A DNA stretch of 64,000 nt from Bradyrhizobium uaiense (GTDB lineage Bacteria; Pseudomonadota; Alphaproteobacteria; Rhizobiales; Xanthobacteraceae): positions 1 through 64,000 of the forward strand of contig NZ_VKHP01000007.1 in the NCBI RefSeq assembly GCF_010811875.1. The letters are read 5' to 3'. This document shows positions 18,542 to 39,740 of this stretch, piece after piece; within the stretch, counting starts at the first letter, position 1; the number at the start of each line of letters is the position of its first letter. A program made the position numbers and the translations under genes. Under the pieces are notes generated by a model, which did no database searches, was not told the origin of the DNA, and saw only the letters and a program-made list of their open reading frames with translations.

Positions 18542-18841
18542 TTATAGTCCGGTAGTCACGTCGATGCGGTGGCCCTCTTCAAGGGTCACGATCGCGCGCT
18601 TGGTGTCCGACTGCGAGCCGAGATTGCCGCGGAACACCTTGGTCTTGCCCTTGCGAACGAGAGTGTTGACGCTCTTCACCTTGACGTCGAACAGCTTCTC
18701 GACCGCTTCCTTGATCTGCGGCTTGGTGGCCTTGCCGGCGACCTTGAACAGCACCTTGTTGTGCTCGGAGGCGAGCGTCGCCTTTTCCGTCACGACGGGA
18801 GAGATGATGACGTCGTAGTGGCGCGGATCGATGTTCTTCAT
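18542..18841 (-). CDS. rplW: 50S ribosomal protein L23
   Basis: L23 of 99 residues: [61 protein letters not shown]. It forms the docking site for trigger factor and SRP at the tunnel exit. The ATG overlaps the rplD stop by four bases (ATGA), indicating coupled translation. Confidence 0.97.
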   Translation of the reverse strand: MKNIDPRHYDVIISPVVTEKATLASEHNKVLFKVAGKATKPQIKEAVEKLFDVKVKSVNTLVRKGKTKVFRGNLGSQSDTKRAIVTLEEGHRIDVTTGL

Positions 18842-19458
18842 TTGAAGCGCGCCTCCAGCGCATCAACCGCAGCCTTGGTCAGCACCAGCTTGTGGCGGCG
18901 GAGAATGTCGTAGACGTTGATGCCCTGGATCGGCAGCACGTCGATGTTCGGGATGTTGCGGGCCGCGGTCGCGAAACCGGCGTTCAGCTCGGCGCCGTCG
19001 ATGATCAGCGCATTGGTGAGCCCGAGGCCGGAGAAGTGACCGAGCAGCGCCTTGGTCTTGGCGGCCTCGAGCGCGGCGTTGTCGATCACGATCAACCCGC
19101 CGTCCTTGGCCTTGGCCGACAGTGCATGCTTCAGCGCCAGCGCGCGCACCTTCTTCGGCAGGTCGGTCGCATGCGAGCGAACGACCGGACCGAACGCACG
19201 GCCACCGCCGCGGAACTGCGGCACGCGGGCCGAGCCGTGACGAGCGCCGCCGGTGCCCTTCTGCTTATACATCTTCTTGCCGGTGCGCCAGACGTCGGCG
19301 CGGCCCTGGGCCTTGTGCGTGCCGGCCTGACGCTTGTTCAGCTGCCACTGCACGCAGCGCTGAATGATGTCGGCGCGGGGCTCGAGACCGAAGATCGCGT
19401 CAGAGAGCTGAACGGATCCGGCGTCCTTGCCTTCAAGGGTCGTGACTTTCAGTTCCAT
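18838..19458 (-). CDS. rplD: 50S ribosomal protein L4
   Basis: L4 of 206 residues: [36 protein letters not shown], with the extended tunnel loop [30 protein letters not shown]. In gammaproteobacteria L4 also represses the S10 operon; no equivalent leader was identified here. The ATG at 19458 is one base from the rplC stop, so an ATG 51 bases upstream, inside rplC, is not used. Confidence 0.97.
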   Translation of the reverse strand: MELKVTTLEGKDAGSVQLSDAIFGLEPRADIIQRCVQWQLNKRQAGTHKAQGRADVWRTGKKMYKQKGTGGARHGSARVPQFRGGGRAFGPVVRSHATDLPKKVRALALKHALSAKAKDGGLIVIDNAALEAAKTKALLGHFSGLGLTNALIIDGAELNAGFATAARNIPNIDVLPIQGINVYDILRRHKLVLTKAAVDALEARFK

Positions 19459-19459
19459 C

Positions 19460-20179
19460 TCACGCGCCCTCCTTCTCGGCCACAGCTTCGGCAGCGTCGC
19501 CGCCGGCAACCTTGAACTTGCCGGGCTTCGGAGCTTCCTTCGGCAGCGGCTTCTTGACGGCGTCGCGCACCGAGATCCAGCCGCCCTTGGAGCCGGGAAC
19601 GGCGCCTTCGACGAGGATCAGGCCGCGCTCGACGTCGGTCGAAACCACGCGCAGATTGAGCGTGGTGATGCGGTCGACGCCCATGTGACCGGGCATCTTC
19701 TTGTTTTTGAAGGTCTTTCCGGGGTCCTGACGACCACCGGTCGAACCGATCGAACGGTGCGAGATCGACACACCGTGGGTGGCGCGCAGACCGCCGAAGT
19801 TCCAGCGCTTCATGCCGCCGGCAAAGCCCTTACCGATCGAGGTGCCGGTCACGTCGACGAACTGGCCGACCACGAAATGGTCCGCCTGGATTTCCGCGCC
19901 GACCGGGATCAGCGCGTCCTCGGACACGCGGAACTCGGCGAGCTTGCGCTTCGGCTCCACCTTGGCGACCGCGAACTGGCCGCGTTCGGCCTTGGGCATG
20001 TACACCGTCTTGCGGGCGCCAGAGCCGAGCTGAAGAGCGACATAGCCGTTCTTCTCGGTCGTGCGGTGGCCCAGCACCTGGCAGTTGCCCAACTTCAGCA
20101 CGGTCACAGGGATATGCTCACCGGTCTCCGTAAAGACCCGCGTCATCCCGACCTTTTGTGCGATCACTCCGGAGCGCAT
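19460..20179 (-). CDS. rplC: 50S ribosomal protein L3
   Basis: L3 of 239 residues: [30 protein letters not shown], and the central loop region [25 protein letters not shown] that includes the Gln methylated by PrmB in E. coli. The end carries a low-complexity [13 protein letters not shown] extension. It follows rpsJ by 54 bases. Confidence 0.97.
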   Translation of the reverse strand: MRSGVIAQKVGMTRVFTETGEHIPVTVLKLGNCQVLGHRTTEKNGYVALQLGSGARKTVYMPKAERGQFAVAKVEPKRKLAEFRVSEDALIPVGAEIQADHFVVGQFVDVTGTSIGKGFAGGMKRWNFGGLRATHGVSISHRSIGSTGGRQDPGKTFKNKKMPGHMGVDRITTLNLRVVSTDVERGLILVEGAVPGSKGGWISVRDAVKKPLPKEAPKPGKFKVAGGDAAEAVAEKEGA

Positions 20180-20233
20180 CGGCGTGCTTCCTGTCTTTCT
20201 GTCCGCAAGCGGCGGACGTAAAAATCCAAAACC

Positions 20234-20542
20234 TTAGAGCTTGATCTCGACGTCGACACCGGCGGCCAGGTCGAGCTTCATCAGCGCATCGACGGTCTGC
20301 GGGGTCGGGTCGACAATGTCGAGGAGGCGCTTGTGAGTGCGCATCTCGAATTGCTCGCGGCTCTTCTTGTCAACGTGCGGCGAACGGTTGACGGTGAACT
20401 TCTCAATGCGGGTCGGCAGCGGAATCGGTCCGCGAACCTGAGCACCGGTGCGCTTCGCCGTGTTCACGATCTCACGGGTCGACGTATCGAGGATCCGATG
20501 GTCGAACGCCTTGAGACGGATACGAATATTTTGGCCGTTCAT
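20234..20542 (-). CDS. rpsJ: 30S ribosomal protein S10 / NusE
   Basis: S10 of 102 residues: [45 protein letters not shown], ending [12 protein letters not shown]. Besides its place in the 30S head it binds NusB and NusG in antitermination. It is the first gene of the S10 block, 91 bases after tuf. Confidence 0.98.
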
Positions 20543-20586
20543 TGCCGCTGTCTTTCTCTGTCGTCTTATCTGCGAATGGTGGCTAA

Positions 20587-20616
20587 CGGGCAGCGGATGA
20601 TTTCATCCGCTACCCG
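20587..20616 (-). promoter_or_regulatory. Hairpin between tuf and rpsJ
   Basis: The stem CGGG-AGCGGATGA / TCATCCGCT-CCCG, with one mismatched pair and a two-base loop, occupies the 91-nt tuf-rpsJ gap. There is no U run after it. It may stabilise the tuf 3' end or separate str from S10 expression. Confidence 0.5.
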
Positions 20617-20633
20617 CCAATCCTGTTCGCTTA

Positions 20634-21824
<1,191 letters not shown>

Positions 21825-21864
21825 TTGACTCTCCGTTCAGTCGTTAGTTGCGAACCAACGACAA

Positions 21865-23937
<2,073 letters not shown>

Positions 23938-23966
23938 AGGCTGTTCCTTAAATTCCGTTATTCGCC

Positions 23967-24452
<486 letters not shown>

Positions 24453-24824
24453 TTACTTCGGACGCTTCGCGCCGTACTTCGAACGACGCTGCTTACGGTT
24501 CTTGACGCCCTGGGTATCCAGCACGCCACGGAGGATGTGGTAGCGCACGCCGGGCAAGTCCTTGACGCGGCCGCCGCGGATCATGACCACCGAGTGCTCC
24601 TGCAGGTTATGGCCTTCACCCGGGATGTAGCCGATCACCTCGAAGCCGTTGGTCAGGCGCACCTTGGCGACCTTACGAAGCGCCGAGTTCGGCTTCTTCG
24701 GGGTCGTGGTGTAGACGCGCGTGCACACGCCGCGCTTCTGCGGCGACTGCTGCAGCGCCGGCACCTTCTTGCGCGTCTTCTGCACTTCACGTGGTTTTGC
24801 GATCAGCTGGTTGATCGTCGGCAT
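24453..24824 (-). CDS. rpsL: 30S ribosomal protein S12
   Basis: S12 of 123 residues: [51 protein letters not shown]. The Lys residues altered in streptomycin resistance elsewhere (TPKKPNS and GGRVKDLPG) are wild type. The ATG at 24824 is chosen; longer in-frame starts upstream have no family support. It is the first gene of the str block and has a long leader. Confidence 0.98.
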   Translation of the reverse strand: MPTINQLIAKPREVQKTRKKVPALQQSPQKRGVCTRVYTTTPKKPNSALRKVAKVRLTNGFEVIGYIPGEGHNLQEHSVVMIRGGRVKDLPGVRYHILRGVLDTQGVKNRKQRRSKYGAKRPK

Positions 24825-25001
24825 GCAGCCTTCACCCTTTAGTTCGCGCGAAAGCCTTGAATGGCTCCGCAAATTTCTTCTCAGGACTAGCCGTCCCGTT
24901 CGGCCCGCTCGACGCGGAACAAGCAACCGCGCAAAGCGAAATCGCGCCAACCACTCATCACTGAGCGGAAAGCGCATCGACGCCACAGAGGACCGCGATC
25001 C

Positions 25002-25031
25002 CGGACCGTTCAGCGTTCGCTGTTCGGTCCG
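25002..25031 (-). promoter_or_regulatory. Symmetric hairpin in the rpsL leader
   Basis: CGGACCG and CGGTCCG pair over 7 bp, then a TT/TT internal loop, then a CAGC/GCTG 4-bp stem with a GTTC loop (written on the plus strand). It lies about 180 nt upstream of the rpsL ATG, within the presumed leader RNA. A protein- or antitermination-factor target is possible; none is demonstrated. Confidence 0.45.
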
Positions 25032-25231
25032 CCACCGAGGTCATGCATCCGAATTTACTCTCAAGAGGACGTGCTCAAGAGAACCAAAATCGTCCTGGCA
25101 TTGCCTAGCTATCATCGACAGCGTTTGAGCGGCATTCGTCGAGGTTGGTGCCCGTCCGGCTCCTCAAAAAGGGCCGTTGGGTGTTCCGTTCCGACGCTGG
25201 CTAGCTCACCGCCTGTCGTTAAGTGGGGGCC

Positions 25232-25259
25232 TTGTATAATCGAGAGGTAGTGAAGTCAA
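25232..25259 (-). promoter_or_regulatory. Candidate promoter of the str operon (rpsL)
   Basis: On the minus strand CTTGAC(T) (25253-25259) is followed after 16 bases by TATACA (25232-25237). The -35 fits the alphaproteobacterial housekeeping consensus CTTGAC. The implied start is near 25225, about 400 nt before the rpsL start codon. Confidence 0.5.
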
Positions 25260-25524
25260 GCAAAACGACAAGCCAAGAAACGCCTCTGGCACTTGCGTAT
25301 TTCGCATTTCGCCAACACGCGGTGCGCGACGAAATATGACAGCCTCGTCGCCTCACCTCACCCTTACCCGAATCTCAGGCCCACTGCCCGACTCATATAT
25401 TATCCGGGTAAAATAAGAATAGAAACAACTCTCCCCAACTTCGTCCTGAAGGCAAACTTCGAAACTAAGCCTTTATTTGCCATTCGCAGCGCAAAAATCG
25501 GGGCCACGGCCACGGAAAGCTCTC

Positions 25525-26733
25525 ATGCGGTACACCGACATCGCGATCATCGGCGGAGGTCTTGCGGGCTCGACCGCAGCCGCCATGCTCGGCCGTGCCG
25601 GGATACCGAGCCTGCTGATCGACCCCCACCAGGTCTACCCATTCGATTTCCGCGTCGAGAAGATCAGCGGCGACCTCCAGCTTGGGCGATTCGCCAAGAC
25701 CGGCATTGCCGATTCCGTGCTCCGTTCGGCGACGCTGGACGGCGAGAACTGGATCGCGCGATTCGGCTATTTGCTCGACCGGCAGCCAAGCCGGCAACAC
25801 GGCATCATGTACGACGCTTTGATCGGTGCGATTCGGAACGAGATCGCGGGGTCGGCGGAGTTCATTTGCGACAAGGTGGTCAATGTCGCGACCAGCTCCG
25901 AGCGGCAGAAGCTCGTGCTCGCCGGTGGCGAGGAGATCTCGGCGCGCCTCGTGGTGCTCGCCAACGGCCTGAATGTCGGACTGCGCCGGATGCTCGGCAT
26001 CGAGCGGCTCATCACCAGCCACTGCCACTCGATCTCGCTCGGCTTCGATTTCTTGCCCGTCGGCCGCCCCGCCTTCCCGTTTGCGGCCATGACCTATTTC
26101 TCGGAGCGGCCGAGCGACCGCATTCCCTACATCACGCTGTTTCCGGTCGAAAACCGGATGCGCGCCAACCTCTTCACCTATCGCCAGGCCGACGATCCCT
26201 GGGTGCGGGCGATGCGCCGCAATCCGGTCGAGACGCTGAACGCAGCACTGCCGCGGCTGCGCCGGCTGACCGGCGAGTTCGACGTCGCGGGCGACATCAA
26301 GATCAGGCCGGCCGACATCTATGTCAGCACCGGCTATCGGCAGGCCGGCGTCGCGCTGGTCGGTGATGCCTTCGCCAGCACCTGCCCCGTCACCGGCACC
26401 GGCACCGACAAGGTGTTCACCGACGTGGCCCAGCTCTGCAACGTCCACATCCCGGCCTGGCTTTCGACCGACGGCATGGGTGAGGAGAAGATCACCGCGT
26501 ATTACGACGATCCGGTCAAGACTGCCTGCGATGCCTGGTCGAACGCCAAGGCATTCAACTTCCGCGAGGTCTCGATCGGCAGCGGGCCCTATTGGCAAGC
26601 CCAGCGCTGGGCGCGCTTCCTCGGCTATCTCGGCCGGGGCACGCTGCGCCGGCTGCAAGGCTCGCCGGCGGCGCCGTCAATGACGCAGCCGGCCACTCAT
26701 TTCCGGCAACGTCCGCACGCCGACAGGGCGTGA
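25525..26733 (+). CDS. FAD-dependent monooxygenase/oxidoreductase, UbiH-like
   Basis: A 402-residue flavoprotein. The N-terminal dinucleotide-binding motif is DIAIIGGGLAGSTAAAMLGRAG (4-25), and the second FAD motif is VALVGDAFASTCPVTGTGTDK, matching the GD motif of class A hydroxylases. The middle has VVLANGLNVGLRRMLGI. The ATG at 25525 has GGAAAG upstream; 16 codons before it in the same frame are not conserved-looking. It faces away from rpsL on the other strand and is convergent with the ABC gene at 26784. Class A monooxygenases hydroxylate aromatic or polyprenyl substrates; the substrate here is unknown. Confidence 0.82.
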   Translation: MRYTDIAIIGGGLAGSTAAAMLGRAGIPSLLIDPHQVYPFDFRVEKISGDLQLGRFAKTGIADSVLRSATLDGENWIARFGYLLDRQPSRQHGIMYDALIGAIRNEIAGSAEFICDKVVNVATSSERQKLVLAGGEEISARLVVLANGLNVGLRRMLGIERLITSHCHSISLGFDFLPVGRPAFPFAAMTYFSERPSDRIPYITLFPVENRMRANLFTYRQADDPWVRAMRRNPVETLNAALPRLRRLTGEFDVAGDIKIRPADIYVSTGYRQAGVALVGDAFASTCPVTGTGTDKVFTDVAQLCNVHIPAWLSTDGMGEEKITAYYDDPVKTACDAWSNAKAFNFREVSIGSGPYWQAQRWARFLGYLGRGTLRRLQGSPAAPSMTQPATHFRQRPHADRA

Positions 26734-26783
26734 TACGAGAGATCGGCTGCAACTAGCGCCAGGCCGTCACCCGCGGCGCGGGC

Positions 26784-28826
26784 TCACGCCTCCTCGTCTT
26801 CGTTTTCGTCCTCATCGTCCTCATCGTCTTCATCATCGTCGTCGTCATCGTCCGCGTCGTCGTCGTCCTCGCCGTGATGCACATGCCCCTGGTCGTCCCA
26901 CAGCCTGCGGTAGACGCCATTTTGGGCCAGCAGCTCCTCGTGCGAGCCGCGTTCGATCGCCCTGCCGCCCGAGATCACGATGATCTCGTCCATCTCGACC
27001 ACCGAGGTCAGGCGATGCGTCGACCAGATCATGGTGCGGCCCTCCGCGACCTTGAGCAGCGTGCGGTTGATCGCAGCCTCGGTGGTCTGGTCGAGCGCCG
27101 AGGTCGCCTCGTCGAGCAGCAGCACGGACGGATTGCGGATGATCGCGCGCGCGATCGCGATGCGCTGGCGCTGGCCGCCCGACAAGGTATCGCCGCGCTC
27201 GCCGACCGGCGTGTCGTATCGCTGCGGCAGGCTCATGATGTAGCGATGGATCTCGGCCTTCTTCGCCGCGTCCTCGACCTCCGCATCGCTCGCGCCTTCC
27301 TTGCCGAGCCGAATGTTCTCGCGGATCGACATGTTGAACAGCATGTTCTCCTGGAACACGACCGCCATGTTTGCGCGCAGCGATTCCCGCGTCACCCGGC
27401 GGATGTCGACGCCGTCGATGGCGACACGGCCCTCGTCCGGCACGTAGAGCCGCAGGATCAGGTTGATCAGCGTGCTCTTGCCCGAGCCGCTCGGACCGAC
27501 GATCGCGATGCTCTTGCCGGCATTGAGCTTGAGGCTGAGATTGTCGAGCACCGGCGTCTGTGCCCCCTCATACTGGAAGGTGACGCGGTCGAAGGAGATG
27601 TCGTTGGTGATGCGCGGCAGATCCGGCGCCCCGGGACGGTCGGCGCCGCGGGTCGGCTCGTCGAGCAGCTCCTGGATATGCCGCACCGCCGCCGCCGACG
27701 AGATCGACACCGGGATGAAATGCATGAGATGGGCGATGTTGTACGACACCTCCCAGAACGCGCTCTCGAAGGTCACGAAGGTGCCGATCGTGATCTGGCC
27801 CTTGGTGGCGAGATAGGCGCCGATCGCCAGCACCACGAGGTGGAGCAGCAGCACCGCGATGGTGACGGTGCGCTCCACCATGGTCGACAGGAACATGGCT
27901 GACGCGGCCTTGGCCCGGACGTCGCGGTTGCGCAGCGTGAACCAGCCGAGCGCCCGGCGCTGCAGGTTGAACGCCTTCACCACCGCCTGCGCGGCGACGT
28001 TCTCCTGCACCGTCCCGAGCAGCGCGGCTTCGTTCTGCTTCTGCTCGTAATTGGCCAGCACCGCCTTCGGCGTCAGGATGCGCGGCCCGATCAGCGTGAT
28101 CGGAAACACCAGCAAGGCAACCACGGCGAGCTGCCAGTTCAGGAACAGCATCAGGATGATGCCGGCGATCAACTCGAGCCCCGGCAGCGCCGCGCTGTTG
28201 GCGAAGGTCTTGACCGAACCCTCGAAGGCCGACAGATCGATCGAGAAGCGCGACAGGATCTCGCCGCGCTTGGTCCGCGCGAAATAGGCCGACGGCAGGT
28301 TCTGGACGTGCTCGAAGATGCGCGTCCGGACGTCGGCGATGATGCCGGCGCCAAGCCGCGCGTCCCAGCGCTCGTACCAGACCGCGATGATCGAGGTGAC
28401 GATGCCGGCCACCGCGAGCACGCCGAGGATCTTGTAGAGGGCCTGGAAATCCTCCTCGCCGAGCGCGTCGTCGATCAGGAATTTCAGGCTGAGGGGCATG
28501 ATGACGTTGAACAACGTCTCGACCAGCACGCCGAAGGCGACGAACGCGAGCGGCTTCTTGTAGTTGGTCAGGATCGGCCTGATGAAGCCATAGATCGTGG
28601 AAAGCGCGCCGGCGGCTTCCTTGGCGGTGAAGACGACGAGATCCTCGTCATCATCATCGTCGAGTTCGAACTCGTCGTCCTCGTCCTCATCCTCTTCGTC
28701 GTCAGCCGGCGCGGCCGGCTTGGCGGATACTGCCGGACCAGCCACAGGCGCAAGCTTCTTCTTCAGCTCGGGATCGTCGGCCGCCGCACGCTTCGGATCG
28801 TCTGATGCAGGAGGTCTTGGCGCCAT
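26784..28826 (-). CDS. ABC exporter (fused permease and ATPase) with acidic ends
   Basis: A 680-residue half-transporter with one permease domain (about 75-390) and one ATPase domain. Walker A GPSGSGKST is at about 442-450, the signature LSGGQRQR at about 547, and Walker B LLLDEATSALD at about 568-580. The domain order is that of lipid, glucan or drug exporters working as dimers. Unusually, residues about 41-63 are almost all Asp/Glu, and the last 35 or so residues are a second Asp/Glu run after HVHHGEDD. The tandem GAY/GAR codons (26786-26872) are a low-complexity repeat open to length changes. It lies downstream of the oxidase-methyltransferase gene on the same strand with a 224-bp gap. Confidence 0.9.
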   Translation of the reverse strand: MAPRPPASDDPKRAAADDPELKKKLAPVAGPAVSAKPAAPADDEEDEDEDDEFELDDDDDEDLVVFTAKEAAGALSTIYGFIRPILTNYKKPLAFVAFGVLVETLFNVIMPLSLKFLIDDALGEEDFQALYKILGVLAVAGIVTSIIAVWYERWDARLGAGIIADVRTRIFEHVQNLPSAYFARTKRGEILSRFSIDLSAFEGSVKTFANSAALPGLELIAGIILMLFLNWQLAVVALLVFPITLIGPRILTPKAVLANYEQKQNEAALLGTVQENVAAQAVVKAFNLQRRALGWFTLRNRDVRAKAASAMFLSTMVERTVTIAVLLLHLVVLAIGAYLATKGQITIGTFVTFESAFWEVSYNIAHLMHFIPVSISSAAAVRHIQELLDEPTRGADRPGAPDLPRITNDISFDRVTFQYEGAQTPVLDNLSLKLNAGKSIAIVGPSGSGKSTLINLILRLYVPDEGRVAIDGVDIRRVTRESLRANMAVVFQENMLFNMSIRENIRLGKEGASDAEVEDAAKKAEIHRYIMSLPQRYDTPVGERGDTLSGGQRQRIAIARAIIRNPSVLLLDEATSALDQTTEAAINRTLLKVAEGRTMIWSTHRLTSVVEMDEIIVISGGRAIERGSHEELLAQNGVYRRLWDDQGHVHHGEDDDDADDDDDDDEDDEDDEDENEDEEA

Positions 28827-29050
28827 GAAACCAACCGATGCTCCACGGCCGGCATGACCGCAAATCGAAACCGCAGCGGCGAACGCTGCCGGTACAATCC
28901 TATGCGATCACAATGAATTCGGCAAAGCGTTTGGAACGGCCGGTGCGCGCCACACGCTCCGGTCGAATCGGGATCACGGTCTTGCCGCCGTTTGACACGT
29001 GGTTGACGCAAGGCCGATCGCCTTGCGCCAGGTACTGGTCGTCGCTGCCG

Positions 29051-31111
29051 CTAGTCGTCGAGGTCGGCTTCGACCTTGTCGAAGAAGGAATAGCGCAGGC
29101 TGTCGGAGTCGGCGTACCACTGCCCCGGCCCCTTGTTGGCGGCCAGCGTCAGCGTCCACAGCGCATCGGTGCAATCGCGGCGGTGCATCGACAGGTCGAA
29201 GCCGTTGCCGAAGAACAACTCCGACCACTCCCACCAGGTGCCGAGCTTCTTCACCCCGCGCAGCAGGTCGTAGCGATCGATCACAGCGGGCGCCATGTCC
29301 GAGGTCACCGACGCAAACACGACGCCGCTCTTGACCACGCGGTTGAGCTCGCGTACGCCGCGCACGACCTGCTTCTCGCCGAGATGGCACAGCGAGCTCT
29401 CGAACACGAAGTCGAACTCGTTGTCCTTGAAGGGCATGTCGGCGATCGAGCCGAGCTTGTTGTACTTCTTGAGCGCCTTCGGCGTCTTGCCGTGGATGTA
29501 GCGGTTGTTCTCGATACCCCAGGCATCGATGCCGCGTTCGCGCAGTGCGCCGACCAGTTCGCCGCTGGCGGAGCCCGCGATCAGGAGCTTGTAGCCCTTC
29601 GCCCTGCCCCAGACCGTCTTGATCAGGTCGGTCAGATAGGCCGGGTCGGTGAAGTTGCGCCAGACTTCGCTGTAGGGACCGGCGCCGCGATAATTCTCGA
29701 AATAGCTGCGGTCGATCTTGTCGGACAGCGTGCCCTCGTCCTGCGCGCGGGCGCGGCGCAGCCGCATCATCTCGGTGACGATGATGTCGGTCGCGGCATC
29801 GGAGGAATCGAGCAATCCGTTCAGCGTCGAATCGAACAGATAGTCGCCGACCACGACGATGCCGGGGTGCTGCTTCGGCTCGGGGCGGTGGTTGGTCATG
29901 ACGTCGCGCACCGGCAGGCCGCCCGGCAGCGCGTTGACCGACGACAGCCAGCGATGGATCTTGCCCTCGAGGAAGTGTTCGCGCGCATCGCCGAGCGAGG
30001 CAGGCAGCGACTTCAGCGCGGCGTCGATCAGTTCCTCGTCAGAGAGATTGGCGAAGGCGAGCGCATCGGAGCCCGCGATCAGCCAGTTCAGCACGCCGTG
30101 CTTGCCGACATCGTGGCGCGCGCCCTCGTTGTAGACGCAGCAGCCGCCGAACGCTTCCGACATGAACCAGGCGCCCGGGATCTTCTCGCCCCAGAACGGC
30201 TCGTCGAACAGGATCGAGACGCGCAGATAATGCGCCGGCCGGTCGAAATAGGCAACGTGCTTGACCATCGACTTGCGCAGCGTCTCGCCGTCCCAGCGCA
30301 TGGTCGCGAGCCAGGAGTGCGGCAGGCAGACCAGCACGAGGTCGAAGTCGCGCGTTTCCGGCCCCTTGCCGTTCATCATGTTGAGCTGGTAGCGGCCCTG
30401 TTCGGTCTTGCCGACCTTGAGCACGCGATGGTTGAGCTGGATGTCGGCACTGACTTCCGAGCGCAGGCAATCGATCAGCTGCTCGTTGCCGTTCTGGATC
30501 GAATACAGGCCGATATAGCCGTCGACATCCATCACGTAGTTCTTCAGCGCGTTGAGGCCGTTGGTGTTGTGGCTCTCGGTCGCGAGATCGGAGCGCGCCA
30601 TCACCTTGAAGAAGCGCTTGGCGGTCGCGTCCTCGACCTCTTCGTCGAGGATCTGCTCGGCCGTCTTGTAGGCCCAGGGGTGCTCGTTGTCGTGGGATCC
30701 GACGCCCTCGTAATATTCGATCGGCGACACCAGGTCGCTGCAGCGCTTGCGGAACGCCTCGATCGCAGCCGCGGTCTTCGGCCCATATTTGCGGCGCATG
30801 CCGGGGACGTCGGCGAGCAGCTCGCCGTCGAGGTGCACCTGCTCGGCATCCATCGGGATCGTCTGCAGGCCGAAATGCTGGATCAGCTCGCGCAGCGGAT
30901 CGGGGCCCGTCATCGAGTAATCGTAGATCTCGGCAACGCCGGCCTCATACATGGCAGGCGCGGTTTCGAATTTGCGCGTGACGACCTTGCCACCCAGGCG
31001 GTTCGACGCCTCGAAGATGGTGATGCGGCAAAGGTCGCCGAGTTTGCGCTTCAAATACCAGGCGCTCATCAGCCCCCCGGGGCCGCCGCCTACAATTGCC
31101 AAGTCGAGCAT
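29051..31111 (-). CDS. Fusion of a flavin amine-oxidase-like domain and a SAM methyltransferase
   Basis: A 686-residue two-domain protein. Residues 1 to about 440 are an FAD/NAD(P)-binding oxidoreductase of the amine-oxidase/desaturase type: MLDLAIVGGGPGGLMSAWYLKRK, IFEASNRLGGKV, and the C-terminal FAD motif HPGIVVVGDYLFDSTLNG. Residues about 500-686 look like a class I methyltransferase: motif I is LLIAGSASGELVGALRERG, then AWGIENN (acidic strand end), SIADMPFKDNEFDFVFESS (motifs II/III) and VRELNRVVKSGVVFASV. The usual GxGxG is degenerate to GSASG. No membrane segment is seen. The two activities probably act in sequence on one substrate; its identity is unknown. The gene lies between rpoC and the ABC exporter. 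Confidence 0.8.
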   Translation of the reverse strand: MLDLAIVGGGPGGLMSAWYLKRKLGDLCRITIFEASNRLGGKVVTRKFETAPAMYEAGVAEIYDYSMTGPDPLRELIQHFGLQTIPMDAEQVHLDGELLADVPGMRRKYGPKTAAAIEAFRKRCSDLVSPIEYYEGVGSHDNEHPWAYKTAEQILDEEVEDATAKRFFKVMARSDLATESHNTNGLNALKNYVMDVDGYIGLYSIQNGNEQLIDCLRSEVSADIQLNHRVLKVGKTEQGRYQLNMMNGKGPETRDFDLVLVCLPHSWLATMRWDGETLRKSMVKHVAYFDRPAHYLRVSILFDEPFWGEKIPGAWFMSEAFGGCCVYNEGARHDVGKHGVLNWLIAGSDALAFANLSDEELIDAALKSLPASLGDAREHFLEGKIHRWLSSVNALPGGLPVRDVMTNHRPEPKQHPGIVVVGDYLFDSTLNGLLDSSDAATDIIVTEMMRLRRARAQDEGTLSDKIDRSYFENYRGAGPYSEVWRNFTDPAYLTDLIKTVWGRAKGYKLLIAGSASGELVGALRERGIDAWGIENNRYIHGKTPKALKKYNKLGSIADMPFKDNEFDFVFESSLCHLGEKQVVRGVRELNRVVKSGVVFASVTSDMAPAVIDRYDLLRGVKKLGTWWEWSELFFGNGFDLSMHRRDCTDALWTLTLAANKGPGQWYADSDSLRYSFFDKVEADLDD

Positions 31112-31239
31112 ATCGATTCCGTCGTCTCCGGCACTGCCAAGCAGCCGGTCTAAGTCACCCTAGCAAAAGCACTTTTCTGCCTGAAGGGAAGATGAACAAA
31201 CTGCGTTCCTGCACCGCAGCAGGGAAACAAAGCAGCAAA

Positions 31240-31262
31240 AAGGCCGGCAAAACGCCGGCCTT
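31240..31262 (-). terminator. Intrinsic terminator after rpoC
   Basis: A 9-bp perfect stem AAGGCCGGC / GCCGGCCTT with a five-base loop is followed on the minus strand by further T residues (TTTTTGCTGC). It lies 29 bases beyond the rpoC stop and ends the rplJL-rpoBC transcript before the inserted accessory genes. Confidence 0.85.
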
Positions 31263-31290
31263 CTCGTCGTTACCGTAGTCTTGCGGAGGC

Positions 31291-35493
<4,203 letters not shown>

Positions 35494-35585
35494 GGTCTTC
35501 TCCTCGCGTGCCGATCGTCACCGGCAGCAAATTCGAAACTTTTATTCAGCGCACGCCCCACTCAACGTCCGAGCGGAGCGCGAGG

Positions 35586-35608
35586 GCCCGGCGCGCATCG
35601 CGCCGGGC
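35586..35608 (-). promoter_or_regulatory. Hairpin between rpoB and rpoC
   Basis: A perfect 10-bp GC stem GCCCGGCGCG / CGCGCCGGGC with a three-base loop lies 14 bases past the rpoB stop. No U run follows it, so a terminator is unlikely; an RNA-processing or REP-like role is possible. Confidence 0.5.
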
Positions 35609-35621
35609 ATGATCGCAAGCG

Positions 35622-39740
<4,119 letters not shown>

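Larger units (their letters stand above)
24825..25524. other. 700-bp divergent intergenic region with the rpsL leader
   Basis: No protein gene is supported here. On the minus side it holds the candidate str promoter (25232-25259), a leader of about 400 nt to rpsL and a symmetric hairpin (25002-25031). On the plus side the stretch from about 25300 to 25524 is more AT-rich (for example TCATATATTATCC near 25391) and should carry the promoter of the FAD monooxygenase gene. Confidence 0.6.

Noticed and set aside
25231..25240. TATAAT on the plus strand as promoter of the FAD gene
   Set aside because: It has no -35 match at the right distance and would leave a 290-nt leader; the same bases fit the minus-strand rpsL promoter better.
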